This document shows positions 28,299 through 37,008 of a stretch of 40,081 nucleotides of DNA, piece after piece; position 1 is the first letter of the stretch; every line of letters starts with the position of its first letter. Source of the DNA: Planctomycetaceae bacterium (GTDB taxonomy: Bacteria > Planctomycetota > Planctomycetia > Pirellulales > UBA1268); NCBI GenBank assembly GCA_018694455.1, contig JABHNP010000200.1:1-40081 (forward strand), given 5' to 3'. Below the pieces are notes generated by a model. The model worked only from the letters and a program-made list of their open reading frames with translations. It was not told the DNA's origin and ran no database searches. A program made the translations under genes and the position numbers.

Positions 28299-29159
28299 TT
28301 ACGGCGTGTGGTGATGACCTATGGTTTCAGCGGCCTTCCACGCACGTTCAATAAATTCAACGAGTGGTGCTGGGTCGTGGAGTGAATGTGGATGGTGGCC
28401 GACCCCTGGTTTCCGAATCACCTGTATTGTTCCGCCAAGTCTGGTGTATTGCAGCTCCGCGATGTTGGTATTTTCAGCTGGGGGTACGACTGTATCTTCT
28501 TCACCGATGACATGAATGATTGGAATTTTCTCCTTTGCTAAAACATGCAACAGATTGAGAGGCCCTTTGCTGTATGTGAGGGCTTCACTCTGTGAAAGTC
28601 TGTACGCCTTGAGGCACGTGTCCCACGCCTTGGAACCCTGCCCTTTTTTCCCAGCCCGTCTACCGCCAGGCCAGCTTCTGAAATCCATCACTGGCGCATC
28701 AGCATAAATAGCTGTAACACAATCTGGATTCGCTAGTGCCCAGTTGTAAACGAAGAGCCCACCACGGCTCATGCCTTCAAGGACAGGTCGGGGTGAGAAG
28801 TCATACTGTGTGACAAGTTTTTTATAAAATCGATTTCCGATATTGATGGCTTCCTCGTTTCCGAAAAGATTGCCTACATCACAGAACGCAAGATGAAACC
28901 CACGGTTGAGCATGGCGAGATCAAACTGTGGCTCGTGTCCCCAGAACCTCGCCCGCCACACCCAAGGCTTGCCAGCAGCTGGTGTGGTCGGAACCACAAT
29001 ACGTTCACCAGAAACGGTGTCATGAAACATGGTAAAACCATGAAACAACGTCTTTCCACCTGAGAACTCGGTTTCCGCAAGTGCCGTGGTTTGCAGGGCT
29101 CCAATAAAAAACGTAATGAGGCATAGGAATTGGACATGAAGTCGTTGTGGTTTGTTCAT
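28299..29159 (-). CDS. Secreted alpha/beta hydrolase (esterase-like)
   Basis: A 286-residue alpha/beta-fold hydrolase with a signal peptide (about 1-28, ending near TALA). The catalytic triad can be placed as S131 in GMS131RGG, D222 in GEED222TVVPP and H255 or H256 in GVGHHPHS. A short WPGG-containing lid segment follows the nucleophile. The protein is shorter than typical prolyl oligopeptidases and resembles carbohydrate esterases and small cinnamoyl/acetyl esterases found beside glycan-degrading genes. It is convergent with the giant glycosidase-sulfatase gene and divergent from the sulfatase at 29232, only 72 bases away. Removal of ester substituents from the same glycan is a reasonable inference, not shown by any substrate-specific motif. 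Confidence 0.83.
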   Translation of the reverse strand: MNKPQRLHVQFLCLITFFIGALQTTALAETEFSGGKTLFHGFTMFHDTVSGERIVVPTTPAAGKPWVWRARFWGHEPQFDLAMLNRGFHLAFCDVGNLFGNEEAINIGNRFYKKLVTQYDFSPRPVLEGMSRGGLFVYNWALANPDCVTAIYADAPVMDFRSWPGGRRAGKKGQGSKAWDTCLKAYRLSQSEALTYSKGPLNLLHVLAKEKIPIIHVIGEEDTVVPPAENTNIAELQYTRLGGTIQVIRKPGVGHHPHSLHDPAPLVEFIERAWKAAETIGHHHTP

Positions 29160-29231
29160 TAGCTAAATGTTCCCAATCTTGACACTATGTGGTGTGAAAC
29201 CATTTAAAGTAAATTCAGGAGAATCTCCAAC

Positions 29232-30773
29232 ATGAATCTCAAACTGCATCACCTTGTTATTATACTAATCATTCTCTTGGTGGGGCTCACAGGAAAGGTT
29301 GGAACTGCAACAGAAAAGCCGAATATCATTCTGGTTATGGCTGATGATCTTGGGATCGGTGATATTTCTCCAACGAACCCAGATTGTCAAATTTCTACGC
29401 CGCGACTTCAGGAACTGGCGGATGCAGGGCTGACTTTTCTCGACGCACACACAACAAGTTCAGTGTGTACGCCTACTCGATACGGCTTGTTGACCGGTAG
29501 ATATAATTGGCGGTCGCGGCTTCAACGAGGAGTTCTCAGCGGGCGCAGTGAACACCTTATCCCTGCAGAGCGGCCGACTCTTGGACACCTTTTGCAGGAT
29601 GCAAAGTACCACACGGCCATGATCGGAAAATGGCACCTCGGGTGGGACTGGACCAAAGACGGAAATGAAATCGATTTTGCAAAACCGGTAAAAAATGGGC
29701 CAGATATCAATGGCTTTGATAAGTACTACGGGCATTGCGGCTCTCTGGATATGCCGCCCTATGTCTGGGTTGATACCGGCCGTGTCACGGCTGTGCCTGA
29801 TCGAGAAGAGGGCGTGTCACCCAAAGACGATCAATATGGATGGTACCGAAAAGGTCCAATCGGTTCAGATTTTCATATTCAGGAGGTACTCCCTCATCTT
29901 TTCGATAAGTCGATGGAATATGTCAACGATCGTAGTGAAGAGGCCAGGAATGGAAAGCCATTTTTTCTGTATTTCCCTCTTCCAGCGCCTCATACCCCTA
30001 TTGTTCCAGTGCCACCATTCCGTGATGCAAGCGGTCTTAATCCGTATGGCGATTTTGTGATGCAGGTGGATTATCTCATGGGTGAATTGCTTGATTGTGT
30101 GAAGAAAAACGGGTTGGAAAATAATACGTTGGTCATTTTTACAAGTGATAATGGTTGCTCCCCACAGGCGAACTTTGATCTTCTCAAAAAACATGGCCAC
30201 AATCCCAGTGGCATCTATCGTGGGCATAAGGCTGACATTTTCGAGGGTGGCCATCGGGTTCCCCTCATTGTGAAGTGGCCCGGTCATATTGCACCGCGGA
30301 CGACGACACAAGCGTTGGTATGCCATACTGATATTTACACTTCTCTGGCAGAGATTGTGAACCACTCTGATCACGCCATCGGTGGTGAAGATGGTTATAG
30401 CCTGCTGCCCGTGTTTCACGGGAAAAGGTCTTCAGATAGAACGGCTCTGGTGAGCCACTCCATAGATGGTTCGTTTGCTATCCGAGAAGGAAGTTGGAAG
30501 CTATGCCTTTGTTACGGCAGTGGCGGTTGGAGTATTCCAAAGGAGAAGGTAGCAAAGGCTGAAGGGCTACCGCCGCTTCAACTCTATAACCTCAGTCAAG
30601 ATATTGCTGAAACAACAAATCTTGCTGAAAAAAATCCTGAAAAAGTATTGCACCTCCTGAAACTACTCGATGATATTGTTCAAAAAGGACGGTCAACGCC
30701 CGGCGAGGCACTGAGCAATGATCGTGAAGTCTCATTTCTACCAAAGGGCGTGATGCTTCCCGCAAAAAAATGA
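29232..30773 (+). CDS. Secreted arylsulfatase (S1 family)
   Basis: A 513-residue formylglycine-dependent sulfatase. A signal peptide (about 1-26) is followed by PNIILVMADDLGIGD, where the Asp pair binds calcium. The modification motif is C79-T-P-T-R in SSVCTPTRYGLLTGRY, and further conserved stretches are MIGKWHLG and FTSDNGCSP, the last supplying metal ligands. Cys79 would be oxidised to formylglycine by an enzyme not in this window. CAGGAGA upstream of ATG 29232 is a good ribosome-binding site. The protein belongs with the arylsulfatase-A-like set that planctomycetes carry in large numbers. With the sulfatase module of the giant fusion it gives two different sulfatases in one locus, consistent with a substrate bearing more than one type of sulfate ester. 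Confidence 0.95.
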   Translation: MNLKLHHLVIILIILLVGLTGKVGTATEKPNIILVMADDLGIGDISPTNPDCQISTPRLQELADAGLTFLDAHTTSSVCTPTRYGLLTGRYNWRSRLQRGVLSGRSEHLIPAERPTLGHLLQDAKYHTAMIGKWHLGWDWTKDGNEIDFAKPVKNGPDINGFDKYYGHCGSLDMPPYVWVDTGRVTAVPDREEGVSPKDDQYGWYRKGPIGSDFHIQEVLPHLFDKSMEYVNDRSEEARNGKPFFLYFPLPAPHTPIVPVPPFRDASGLNPYGDFVMQVDYLMGELLDCVKKNGLENNTLVIFTSDNGCSPQANFDLLKKHGHNPSGIYRGHKADIFEGGHRVPLIVKWPGHIAPRTTTQALVCHTDIYTSLAEIVNHSDHAIGGEDGYSLLPVFHGKRSSDRTALVSHSIDGSFAIREGSWKLCLCYGSGGWSIPKEKVAKAEGLPPLQLYNLSQDIAETTNLAEKNPEKVLHLLKLLDDIVQKGRSTPGEALSNDREVSFLPKGVMLPAKK

Positions 30774-30952
30774 GTTTTTATAGACTACATTTATTGACAC
30801 AAAGGATGTCTGGGAGTTGCCGATCAGCGGTATACCTCATTCGCCAGCAGATCGCGGTTCGCTGGGATACGAGATACTCGTTAAAAGTGCAATGAGATGT
30901 TTCTGCCCCCGGGTACAGGATTGAGTTTCTAAAAACGCAGAATTAGACAAAA

Positions 30953-30975
30953 ACAAGGGCTTCAAATCCCCTTGT
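30953..30975 (+). promoter_or_regulatory. Stem-loop upstream of the exported-protein gene
   Basis: ACAAGGG (30953-30959) pairs with CCCTTGT (30969-30975) across a 9-base loop. An alternative outer pairing, AGACAA (30945-30950) with TTGTCT (30972-30977), uses part of the same arm. It ends 37 bases before ATG 31013 and would lie in the 5' leader if the promoter is upstream, or could end transcription from the sulfatase gene. The role is undecided. Confidence 0.4.
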
Positions 30976-31012
30976 CTACAGGACTAAGAAGTTGCAAAAA
31001 CAAAGGGATCAC

Positions 31013-32542
31013 ATGAGATTTACATCAGAAATACGATTGCGACGGCTTATGAGTTGGCTTCTCGTTCTCGTTGGCACGTCACTGCCGATAATGACCCGAG
31101 CTGAGGACGAAACACCAACGATTATTGCTGTCGCGGCATGTGACAGCTTTGCTGAGATCCGGGAACAGTGTGCGTGGGTTGGCGGCCTCGTAGGATTTCC
31201 GATGCTGGCTGGGCTACCAGATACCTATGCGATGCTAGCTACAGGAGGCAAAGGACTTAAGGGCCTCGATGCGGAACGACCAATTGGTATTGTTGTCACT
31301 GTTGATGGAGAAGCATCAAGTATTCATGGCTTCCTACCAACAACGGATCCAGACGCCCTTATCGAGACATTCTCTGGAGTACCTTTCCGCAGTATGGTTG
31401 ATATGGCTGGAGCCGGGGACTGGGTTGTGGTGACAGCCAAAGGTAAACCCCCCAGCATAAACGATCCACAGGACATGCTAAGGAGTATTACCAGCCATCT
31501 TTCTGTTGGAGTGAAACTCTTTCCATCACGACTCCCAGACACCCTGAAAGAATCATTTCTAAACACTGCCGAGCAGGGTTTAGGATCGCAAGAGGGTTCC
31601 CCCGGTCAACAATTTGGTCTTGCACTACCAATCTCTGGATTCGATAAAGACATAGCAAGTGAGTCGTTGGCTCAAACTGAGGCACTTTTATTCGGCCTCG
31701 CTATTGATAAAAAAACTGATCGAATTTTCCTGGAGAGTCGAACAATCTTTGCAGAGGGTGGTACGGCCGGGACGTTTTGGGCGACAGCAGGAGGCGTTGA
31801 GCCAAGTCTGGGTCTGCCTCCACAGGAGGGACAATACGCGTTGCAAGTTCAAATCGCCCAGAATTTGAATGATGCTACTCAGCTTGAGGCAATGGAGAAG
31901 GCCCTGCTGTCACAAATAAAACAGGACCAATTAAGGGCGGTAGTACAAAAACTCTCCGCTGTTATTTTACCCCAGATTTCAGAATATAGAGCCTTTGAGT
32001 TGGTTGCTGGCGTGGCACCACCTAAGAACCAAAATGAAGGACAAGCGGTACCTACTGTCGTGTTGGGAATGGGAATAGCCGATGGTAGTGCAATGGCTGA
32101 GCAACTGAAGGGTCTCCTAGACGAAACCGACGTTGAATTTGACGTGGCAGAAGATGACGGTTTTTCATTTCACGATATAGAAATGATGCCGCTTGGGAAA
32201 GTGACGCTCGCCATTGGTGACAAATGCATATACGCCATGACACGAGCAGCAGACGACAGTGAATACAAGGCAATAACGGGTCATGCTATCGATGACTTCC
32301 GGCCGATTGCAGCGGCCAACGTGCGGCTCGAGTCACTTTTCGACGGTATTGCTGGACTCCCACCAGAAATGGCGATGATTGTCGAAAACCTTGAACCGCA
32401 AGGCGAAGTAAACTTACTTGTGCGTCCGATTACACGGGGATTGGCTATCCGGGTGACTGCTGACGGTGAGGCGGTTCAAACTGGAGCGGCCTTAACGGCC
32501 TTAGGGGTAGTTAATTTAAATTCCCTCCTAAAGCTGAATTGA
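31013..32542 (+). CDS. Exported protein of unknown function
   Basis: A 509-residue protein that I do not recognise. ATG 31013 (MRFTSEIRLRRLMSWLLVLV) is preceded by AAGGG at 31003-31007 and gives a signal peptide ending near IMTRA-ED. An in-frame TTG at 30992 is less likely. The mature part has Gly-rich alternating strands and acidic helices, with LPDTYAMLATGGKGL near the N-terminus and QLKGLLDETDVEFDVAEDD nearer the C-terminus. There is no catalytic motif, cysteine pair, repeat or second membrane segment. Planctomycetes encode many such secreted proteins that others annotate only as hypothetical. It probably forms its own transcript, as gaps of over 200 bases lie on both sides. Confidence 0.75.
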   Translation: MRFTSEIRLRRLMSWLLVLVGTSLPIMTRAEDETPTIIAVAACDSFAEIREQCAWVGGLVGFPMLAGLPDTYAMLATGGKGLKGLDAERPIGIVVTVDGEASSIHGFLPTTDPDALIETFSGVPFRSMVDMAGAGDWVVVTAKGKPPSINDPQDMLRSITSHLSVGVKLFPSRLPDTLKESFLNTAEQGLGSQEGSPGQQFGLALPISGFDKDIASESLAQTEALLFGLAIDKKTDRIFLESRTIFAEGGTAGTFWATAGGVEPSLGLPPQEGQYALQVQIAQNLNDATQLEAMEKALLSQIKQDQLRAVVQKLSAVILPQISEYRAFELVAGVAPPKNQNEGQAVPTVVLGMGIADGSAMAEQLKGLLDETDVEFDVAEDDGFSFHDIEMMPLGKVTLAIGDKCIYAMTRAADDSEYKAITGHAIDDFRPIAAANVRLESLFDGIAGLPPEMAMIVENLEPQGEVNLLVRPITRGLAIRVTADGEAVQTGAALTALGVVNLNSLLKLN

Positions 32543-32631
32543 ACATCGAATGATCCCACATAATAGAGATGAGTACAATTGAAGAGCGCTGAATTCCCTT
32601 TGCCTCGTACCATCGGCCTGCCAATAGAAAC

Positions 32632-32692
32632 GATTACGCTGTAAGTAACGCCTTCGAATTTGCGTACGTAATCAAAGTAGTTTTCAATTACG
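32632..32692. promoter_or_regulatory. Inverted GATTACG/CGTAATC sites upstream of the DUF1559 gene
   Basis: GATTACG at 32632-32638, its exact complement CGTAATC at 32667-32673, and a third partial copy ATTACG at 32687-32692 occur within 61 bases. The first two are about 35 bases apart and lie 65-125 bases before the GTG at 32757. Spaced inverted sites can bind a dimeric regulator. No regulator gene is adjacent, and chance remains possible. Confidence 0.3.
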
Positions 32693-32756
32693 GAATGTTT
32701 TTGTACTGACTAGTATTAAACGGTCAAAAACGAGTTCCGAATCTAGAAAGGTTCAC

Positions 32757-33695
32757 GTGTCTGTATACCGCTCCACGAAGGGATTCACCCTCATCGAATT
32801 ACTCGTAGTCATTGCCATTATCGGTATTCTGGTGGGGCTGCTTCTTCCAGCGGTCCAAACAGCTCGTGGGGCATCGAGAAGGATAGCGTGCACCAGTAAT
32901 CTCAAGCAGATGGCACTCGCTGCCAACGCCTATGACTCCATCCACCGTCGACTACCAATAGGTTTTCTCGGGCCATGGGATGCAAACGGAAATGGATTGA
33001 ATGACGTAGCAGAGGCGCCTCCCTGGCAGTTCGATTTTTCGAACATTGGCATGCTACCAGTACTTCTAAGTTTTATTGAAGAAAGTGGCACACAGGACAA
33101 GCTGAATCCACTTCTTCTTCGTCAACATTCTCGAAAGTATCCCGGACAGAATTATTTCGGACATTGGGCAGCTGGCAAATCCACAAAGGAAGCAGCATCT
33201 ACCCAACCAAGTGTTTTTCTATGCCCCTCAGCACTCCTAGGTCCTTATGATATTTGTATCGACACAACATTTACCTACGAAACTGCGGACGGTATACAAG
33301 TAGAAATTAGAGGGCGTAGAGAAAAAGACTATGGGCGATCCAATTATGTGGGCGTATCGGGAAAGGCTGGAAATACACCATCGGAAAAACAATATGCCGG
33401 ATTATTCGTAAACAGGATTCCACGCTCTCTCAGGCATGCTCGCGACGGAACAAGTAACACCCTTCTATTTGGCGAGAATGCCGGTGTCATTACGTGGCTG
33501 GGCGCCGAAGGGTGGCCTGTACTTAACGGTTTGGGCGACACTCCAAGCCGCACCAAACCATTGTTCACGAGCCTTCACCCTAGTGTTGTCATGTTTGCAA
33601 CTGCCGATGGAGCAGTCCGTGGACTCACTTTTGACATTGAACAAGAAGCCCTGAATAACTTGGCAGGAATGGCAGACGGCCAGTTGGTGAAATAA
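32757..33695 (+). CDS. DUF1559 pilin-like secreted protein
   Basis: A 312-residue protein with a type IV pilin/pseudopilin leader: short basic start, KG9, then FTLIELLVVIAIIGILVGLL with Glu at position +5 after the cleavage glycine, and ASRRIACTSNLKQMALA. This is the standard DUF1559 N-terminus, a family greatly expanded in Planctomycetes. A prepilin peptidase should cut after Gly9. The C-terminal part has the DUF1559 ending, H-x-x-x-V-x-F-x-x-A-D-G-A-V. GTG 32757 is preceded by GAAAGG at 32746-32751. The function in the cell envelope is unknown; these proteins are often described as surface or fibre-associated. It is the strongest phylum marker in this window. Confidence 0.93.
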   Translation: MSVYRSTKGFTLIELLVVIAIIGILVGLLLPAVQTARGASRRIACTSNLKQMALAANAYDSIHRRLPIGFLGPWDANGNGLNDVAEAPPWQFDFSNIGMLPVLLSFIEESGTQDKLNPLLLRQHSRKYPGQNYFGHWAAGKSTKEAASTQPSVFLCPSALLGPYDICIDTTFTYETADGIQVEIRGRREKDYGRSNYVGVSGKAGNTPSEKQYAGLFVNRIPRSLRHARDGTSNTLLFGENAGVITWLGAEGWPVLNGLGDTPSRTKPLFTSLHPSVVMFATADGAVRGLTFDIEQEALNNLAGMADGQLVK

Positions 33696-33722
33696 CGCAA
33701 CCTATTGCGAAGGCTCTGTCGT

Positions 33723-34892
33723 CTACCGACAATTTTCGTCGCCGAGTACAAACGAATGATCTACAGTAACCTCAACGGACGAGCCGCTGTCTGAGATTAA
33801 TCTTAAACATTTATCTCTGAAATCGATGTGCTCTACACGGTTAAAGCCAACGGGAACGGGTACTGCTGCCTGAATACTTCGGATATCAAGCGGGGAGTCT
33901 TCTGTACAATCAATCGCTGTGGCGATGCCCTGCTCTGTCAGCAGATTCGCTCTTGCCGAAGCAGCTATTCCTTCAGCAAAATAACTACAGATATCTTCCA
34001 CACCAAGGCATTGGTTACGGCCATTCCAAGGAAAGGAATGCCGACCATGATTCTCAAGCCAAAAAGCAGTCATTGGCAGTTTCCTAGGGTCACGCAAAGA
34101 AAACCAAGCCCAGTTCTCGCTCGTGTTGACGGCAGCAGTCCAGGCCGGTTTGCCAGCCAATGATTCCGCGTCAGCAACCACGGCGAAGAGATCGGTGAAT
34201 CCTCGGCGAAGCGGCAGCCGCGAACAATCGACCACTGCCGGATCTCTGAAAAGTGTGGGGATCTCCCGTAGATCACAGAAGCTCTTCCCTTCCGCGAGCA
34301 TCTGATACTCTCCCGCTGCCGGATCACCAAATACGCCGGGATTGGTCATGCCGAGCCTAAAGGGGCTCGTAGAAATTACAAAGGTCCCTTCTTCATCCGG
34401 CATCTCAAGAATAGCGTGGTGTCCGACGGGACTTGGTCCTACAAAACCTTCGACGCAGTGCCGCTGATAAATGACGGGGTGTCTATCGCGTAACGTAATC
34501 TCTTTTGTGACTCGTCCTTTCCTGACACGCGTATCAAGCACAAGCCTCAATCTCGAGATTCCTGATTCCACTTCCTCAGAATCCACAAACGTCCATTCAG
34601 CTGTGGCAGTCTCGCCATGAACTGGATGATTCTGATTCTGGTAGGGCTGTGCATTACCACCAAAGGGCAGGCAAAAAAAGTCTCCTCGCAACGGGACAAG
34701 TACCTCAGCCGGCATATCCGACCGGTCTTCTTCTTGCCAAGGGCTTATGTAGTATGGGCGAATCTGCTGATCATTGGCTGCCCCAAACACGACTGGGGCC
34801 ATGTGCCCACCCTGTTTTGTAATTGCCAGCGAAACGACATCATTCTCTAAAACAAAACTTGATTGTCCATGAATCTCTTTGCTTACCATCAT
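33723..34892 (-). CDS. Galactose-mutarotase-fold protein (aldose 1-epimerase-like)
   Basis: A 389-residue all-beta protein resembling the galactose mutarotase/DUF4432-like superfamily. It has an opening beta strand set (SFVLENDVVSLAITKQGGHMAPVVF), a central HPVHGETATAEWTF segment and a HHAILEMPDEEGTFVIS stretch. His residues in these positions and a later acidic residue are the usual binding/catalytic places in this fold, but a canonical aldose epimerase triad could not be assigned with certainty. There is no signal peptide. It is convergent with the DUF1559 gene (27-base gap between stops). It could act on a sugar from the upstream glycan locus or on a hexose phosphate; the sequence does not decide. 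The start is ATG 34892 or 34889. Confidence 0.68.
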   Translation of the reverse strand: MMVSKEIHGQSSFVLENDVVSLAITKQGGHMAPVVFGAANDQQIRPYYISPWQEEDRSDMPAEVLVPLRGDFFCLPFGGNAQPYQNQNHPVHGETATAEWTFVDSEEVESGISRLRLVLDTRVRKGRVTKEITLRDRHPVIYQRHCVEGFVGPSPVGHHAILEMPDEEGTFVISTSPFRLGMTNPGVFGDPAAGEYQMLAEGKSFCDLREIPTLFRDPAVVDCSRLPLRRGFTDLFAVVADAESLAGKPAWTAAVNTSENWAWFSLRDPRKLPMTAFWLENHGRHSFPWNGRNQCLGVEDICSYFAEGIAASARANLLTEQGIATAIDCTEDSPLDIRSIQAAVPVPVGFNRVEHIDFRDKCLRLISDSGSSVEVTVDHSFVLGDENCR

Positions 34893-35113
34893 TTTCTGTG
34901 CACCACTAAGAAAACACTATCGTAAAAATATTCGCCATAAGCACATTCGTACATCACGACTTTTCAAATACTGACTCCCACTGCTGGCTAACCTCGCACA
35001 AACTAATTGTTTCAATCGTCGAGCAACAAGGTGACCGTGGAAAAAAATAGAGTGTTCTTTACCCCTACTCAAGTGTGCCTAGTGGGACTCTGAACCCAAT
35101 CCCCCAGTTGCAC

Positions 35114-36187
35114 TTATTCGCAGAGAACAACTCGTTCGTTTTCCTCCTTGGCCGCCATCGCAGTACCGAGCTTCCACGAAGTCATTCCCATATCCGCAAG
35201 CTGGTGTTGAATACTATCGACAAAATGAGGAGACACTACTAACACCATGCCAAGACCCATATTGAATACACGGTCCATTTCCTGCTGTTCAATGGCACCA
35301 AGTCGCTGAAGCCATTGAAATACAGCTGGCACTTCCCAACTCGCTCGTTCAATTTGGATCTGGATTGTCGGAGGAACAATTCTCGCAAGATTTTCCGCCA
35401 GCCCGCCTCCGGTAATATGAGCTATCCCGTGCACAACCTGTTTGACTCGATAATGTCGTAATACAGATCGAATTGGACGTGCGTAAAGTTGTGTCGGTGA
35501 AAGAAGAATTTCTGCGACCGTCTTGTTGTCGCATTCGGGAACAACATCATCTTTTGTCAGCCCGGCTATATCAAAGACGACCTTTCGAATCAGACTGTAC
35601 CCATTTGAATGAAACCCAGATGACGCGATACCGATAGCGACATCACCTTGTTGGATTTGACTGCCATCAATAAGCCGCTTTCGCTCTACGACACCTACAC
35701 AGAACCCTGCAAGATCATAGTCACCTCGAGCATATAGATCCGGCAGTATTGCCGTCTCACCACCAACGAGCGCACAGTCCGACTCTACACACGCATCTGA
35801 AATACCTCGAACGATTTCCTCGAGTCTCTCCGGGTCATCATGCGAGAGAGCTACATAATCAAGGAAAAATAATGGTTCCGCGCCTGTGCAGAGCAGGTCG
35901 TTCACGCTCATTGCAACGAGGTCAATACCAACAGTGTGGTGAACCCCAGTCGTACACGCCACCTTCAGTTTTGTGCCCACGCCATCCGTACAAGAGATCA
36001 GCAGCGGATCCTCATACCGTCGTGCGAAAAGGCCTTGTAGCTGCAGTTGAAATACAGCCGCAAACCCACCGTCTTTACTTATCACGCGAGGGCACTGCGT
36101 TCTTCTCATATGCGCAGGCAGCTTCGCCATTGCCTTTTCATAAAGGGCAAGATCTACGCCAGCACTGGAATATGTTGCACCACTCAC
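35114..36187 (-). CDS. purM: Phosphoribosylformylglycinamidine cyclo-ligase (AIR synthetase)
   Basis: A 357-residue PurM that converts FGAM to aminoimidazole ribotide with ATP in purine synthesis. The start is placed at GTG 36187 (MSGATYSSAGVDLALYEKAM), with GGGAAG about 9 bases upstream and a family-normal length. In-frame TTG 36238 and GTG 36208 add residues not typical of PurM. Diagnostic segments are SCTDGVGTKLKVA, VAMSVNDLLCTGAEPLFFLDY, CALVGGETAILPD, IASSGFHSNGYSLIRKV and HITGGGLAENLAR, together covering the nucleotide and substrate sites. It is followed, going leftwards, by a 221-base gap. Its right neighbour on the same strand is a small membrane-anchored protein. Single-copy housekeeping gene; no oddity seen. 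Confidence 0.96.
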   Translation of the reverse strand: MSGATYSSAGVDLALYEKAMAKLPAHMRRTQCPRVISKDGGFAAVFQLQLQGLFARRYEDPLLISCTDGVGTKLKVACTTGVHHTVGIDLVAMSVNDLLCTGAEPLFFLDYVALSHDDPERLEEIVRGISDACVESDCALVGGETAILPDLYARGDYDLAGFCVGVVERKRLIDGSQIQQGDVAIGIASSGFHSNGYSLIRKVVFDIAGLTKDDVVPECDNKTVAEILLSPTQLYARPIRSVLRHYRVKQVVHGIAHITGGGLAENLARIVPPTIQIQIERASWEVPAVFQWLQRLGAIEQQEMDRVFNMGLGMVLVVSPHFVDSIQHQLADMGMTSWKLGTAMAAKEENERVVLCE

Positions 36188-36294
36188 TCTGTTATCTTCC
36201 CGCGACACCGAATTGCTGCAACCCCTGCCGGCAATCAATCGGAAACAACCCTTTTCTCAATCCATCCACGCTGAAAACTGAGAACTTCTTTTCC

Positions 36295-36930
36295 CTAACT
36301 ACCCGACTGGTTCACCTGTATTGCCTGCATCCATTGTGACTCATCTTCCAACCGAACAACACCGAGACGATTTTGAGTGGCAGCAGCAAGCGCAAGTGTC
36401 ACCAGCAGAAGTCCGTCCGGCCGTTTTGTTTTACCAGCAACAAGGCACCACGGCGTCTCAGTGAGGTCTTGGTTCTCAACCTGCATATGGAGAGCCAGGT
36501 TATTCGCGAAGCCTCCGACACTAACCTGATTGGACCAAGTTCGAATAATTGGTGTATCAATCTCGATAAAAGCCCCAAGCCCAGGCACCAGTCCGTCCAA
36601 GATAGAGGGCAATTCATCGTCTTCAGGGAGCTCGATACGACCAAGCGGTGCTAAGACGACAACACCTAACCGCACTGGCATATTATGAACCTTCAGATCT
36701 ACCCTCGACGTTTTGCCAAGAGGTTCAGCCGTCAGATCGACCACTCGTAAAGGATCTACAAGTGAAACTTCGCTAGGCTTCTTAAATAACCGTACCACCC
36801 TGCGTGTAAGCAATGCCAGAATCACAAGACCAAGTAAACCGACTCCAACCATCCGACCAGTTGGCGTATTGAGCAGGAGATCAATACTTCTCTGGAGCGC
36901 CCCGATGAGTCGTTGAATCACTTGTTGCAT
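36295..36930 (-). CDS. Single-span membrane-anchored protein, function unknown
   Basis: A 211-residue protein with one N-terminal transmembrane segment (about residues 27-42, GRMVGVGLLGLVILAL) followed by a basic stop-transfer stretch. The soluble domain has beta-strand-rich sequence (RVDLKVHNMPVRLGVVVLAPLG) and an acidic loop (ELPEDDELPS). I recognise no family signature. By topology the main domain is probably cytoplasmic, as basic residues flank the span on that side, but orientation is uncertain. It lies upstream of purM in the same direction and starts 78 bases from the divergent glgX start. It may be one of the phylum-specific hypothetical proteins. Confidence 0.72.
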   Translation of the reverse strand: MQQVIQRLIGALQRSIDLLLNTPTGRMVGVGLLGLVILALLTRRVVRLFKKPSEVSLVDPLRVVDLTAEPLGKTSRVDLKVHNMPVRLGVVVLAPLGRIELPEDDELPSILDGLVPGLGAFIEIDTPIIRTWSNQVSVGGFANNLALHMQVENQDLTETPWCLVAGKTKRPDGLLLVTLALAAATQNRLGVVRLEDESQWMQAIQVNQSGS

Positions 36931-37008
36931 AACGCTATCTGCCCTTCATGAACCCCTGATACGGACCATACTTGATTGCTTTGGGGTATCTCAGTGTATC
37001 ATTCTGCC

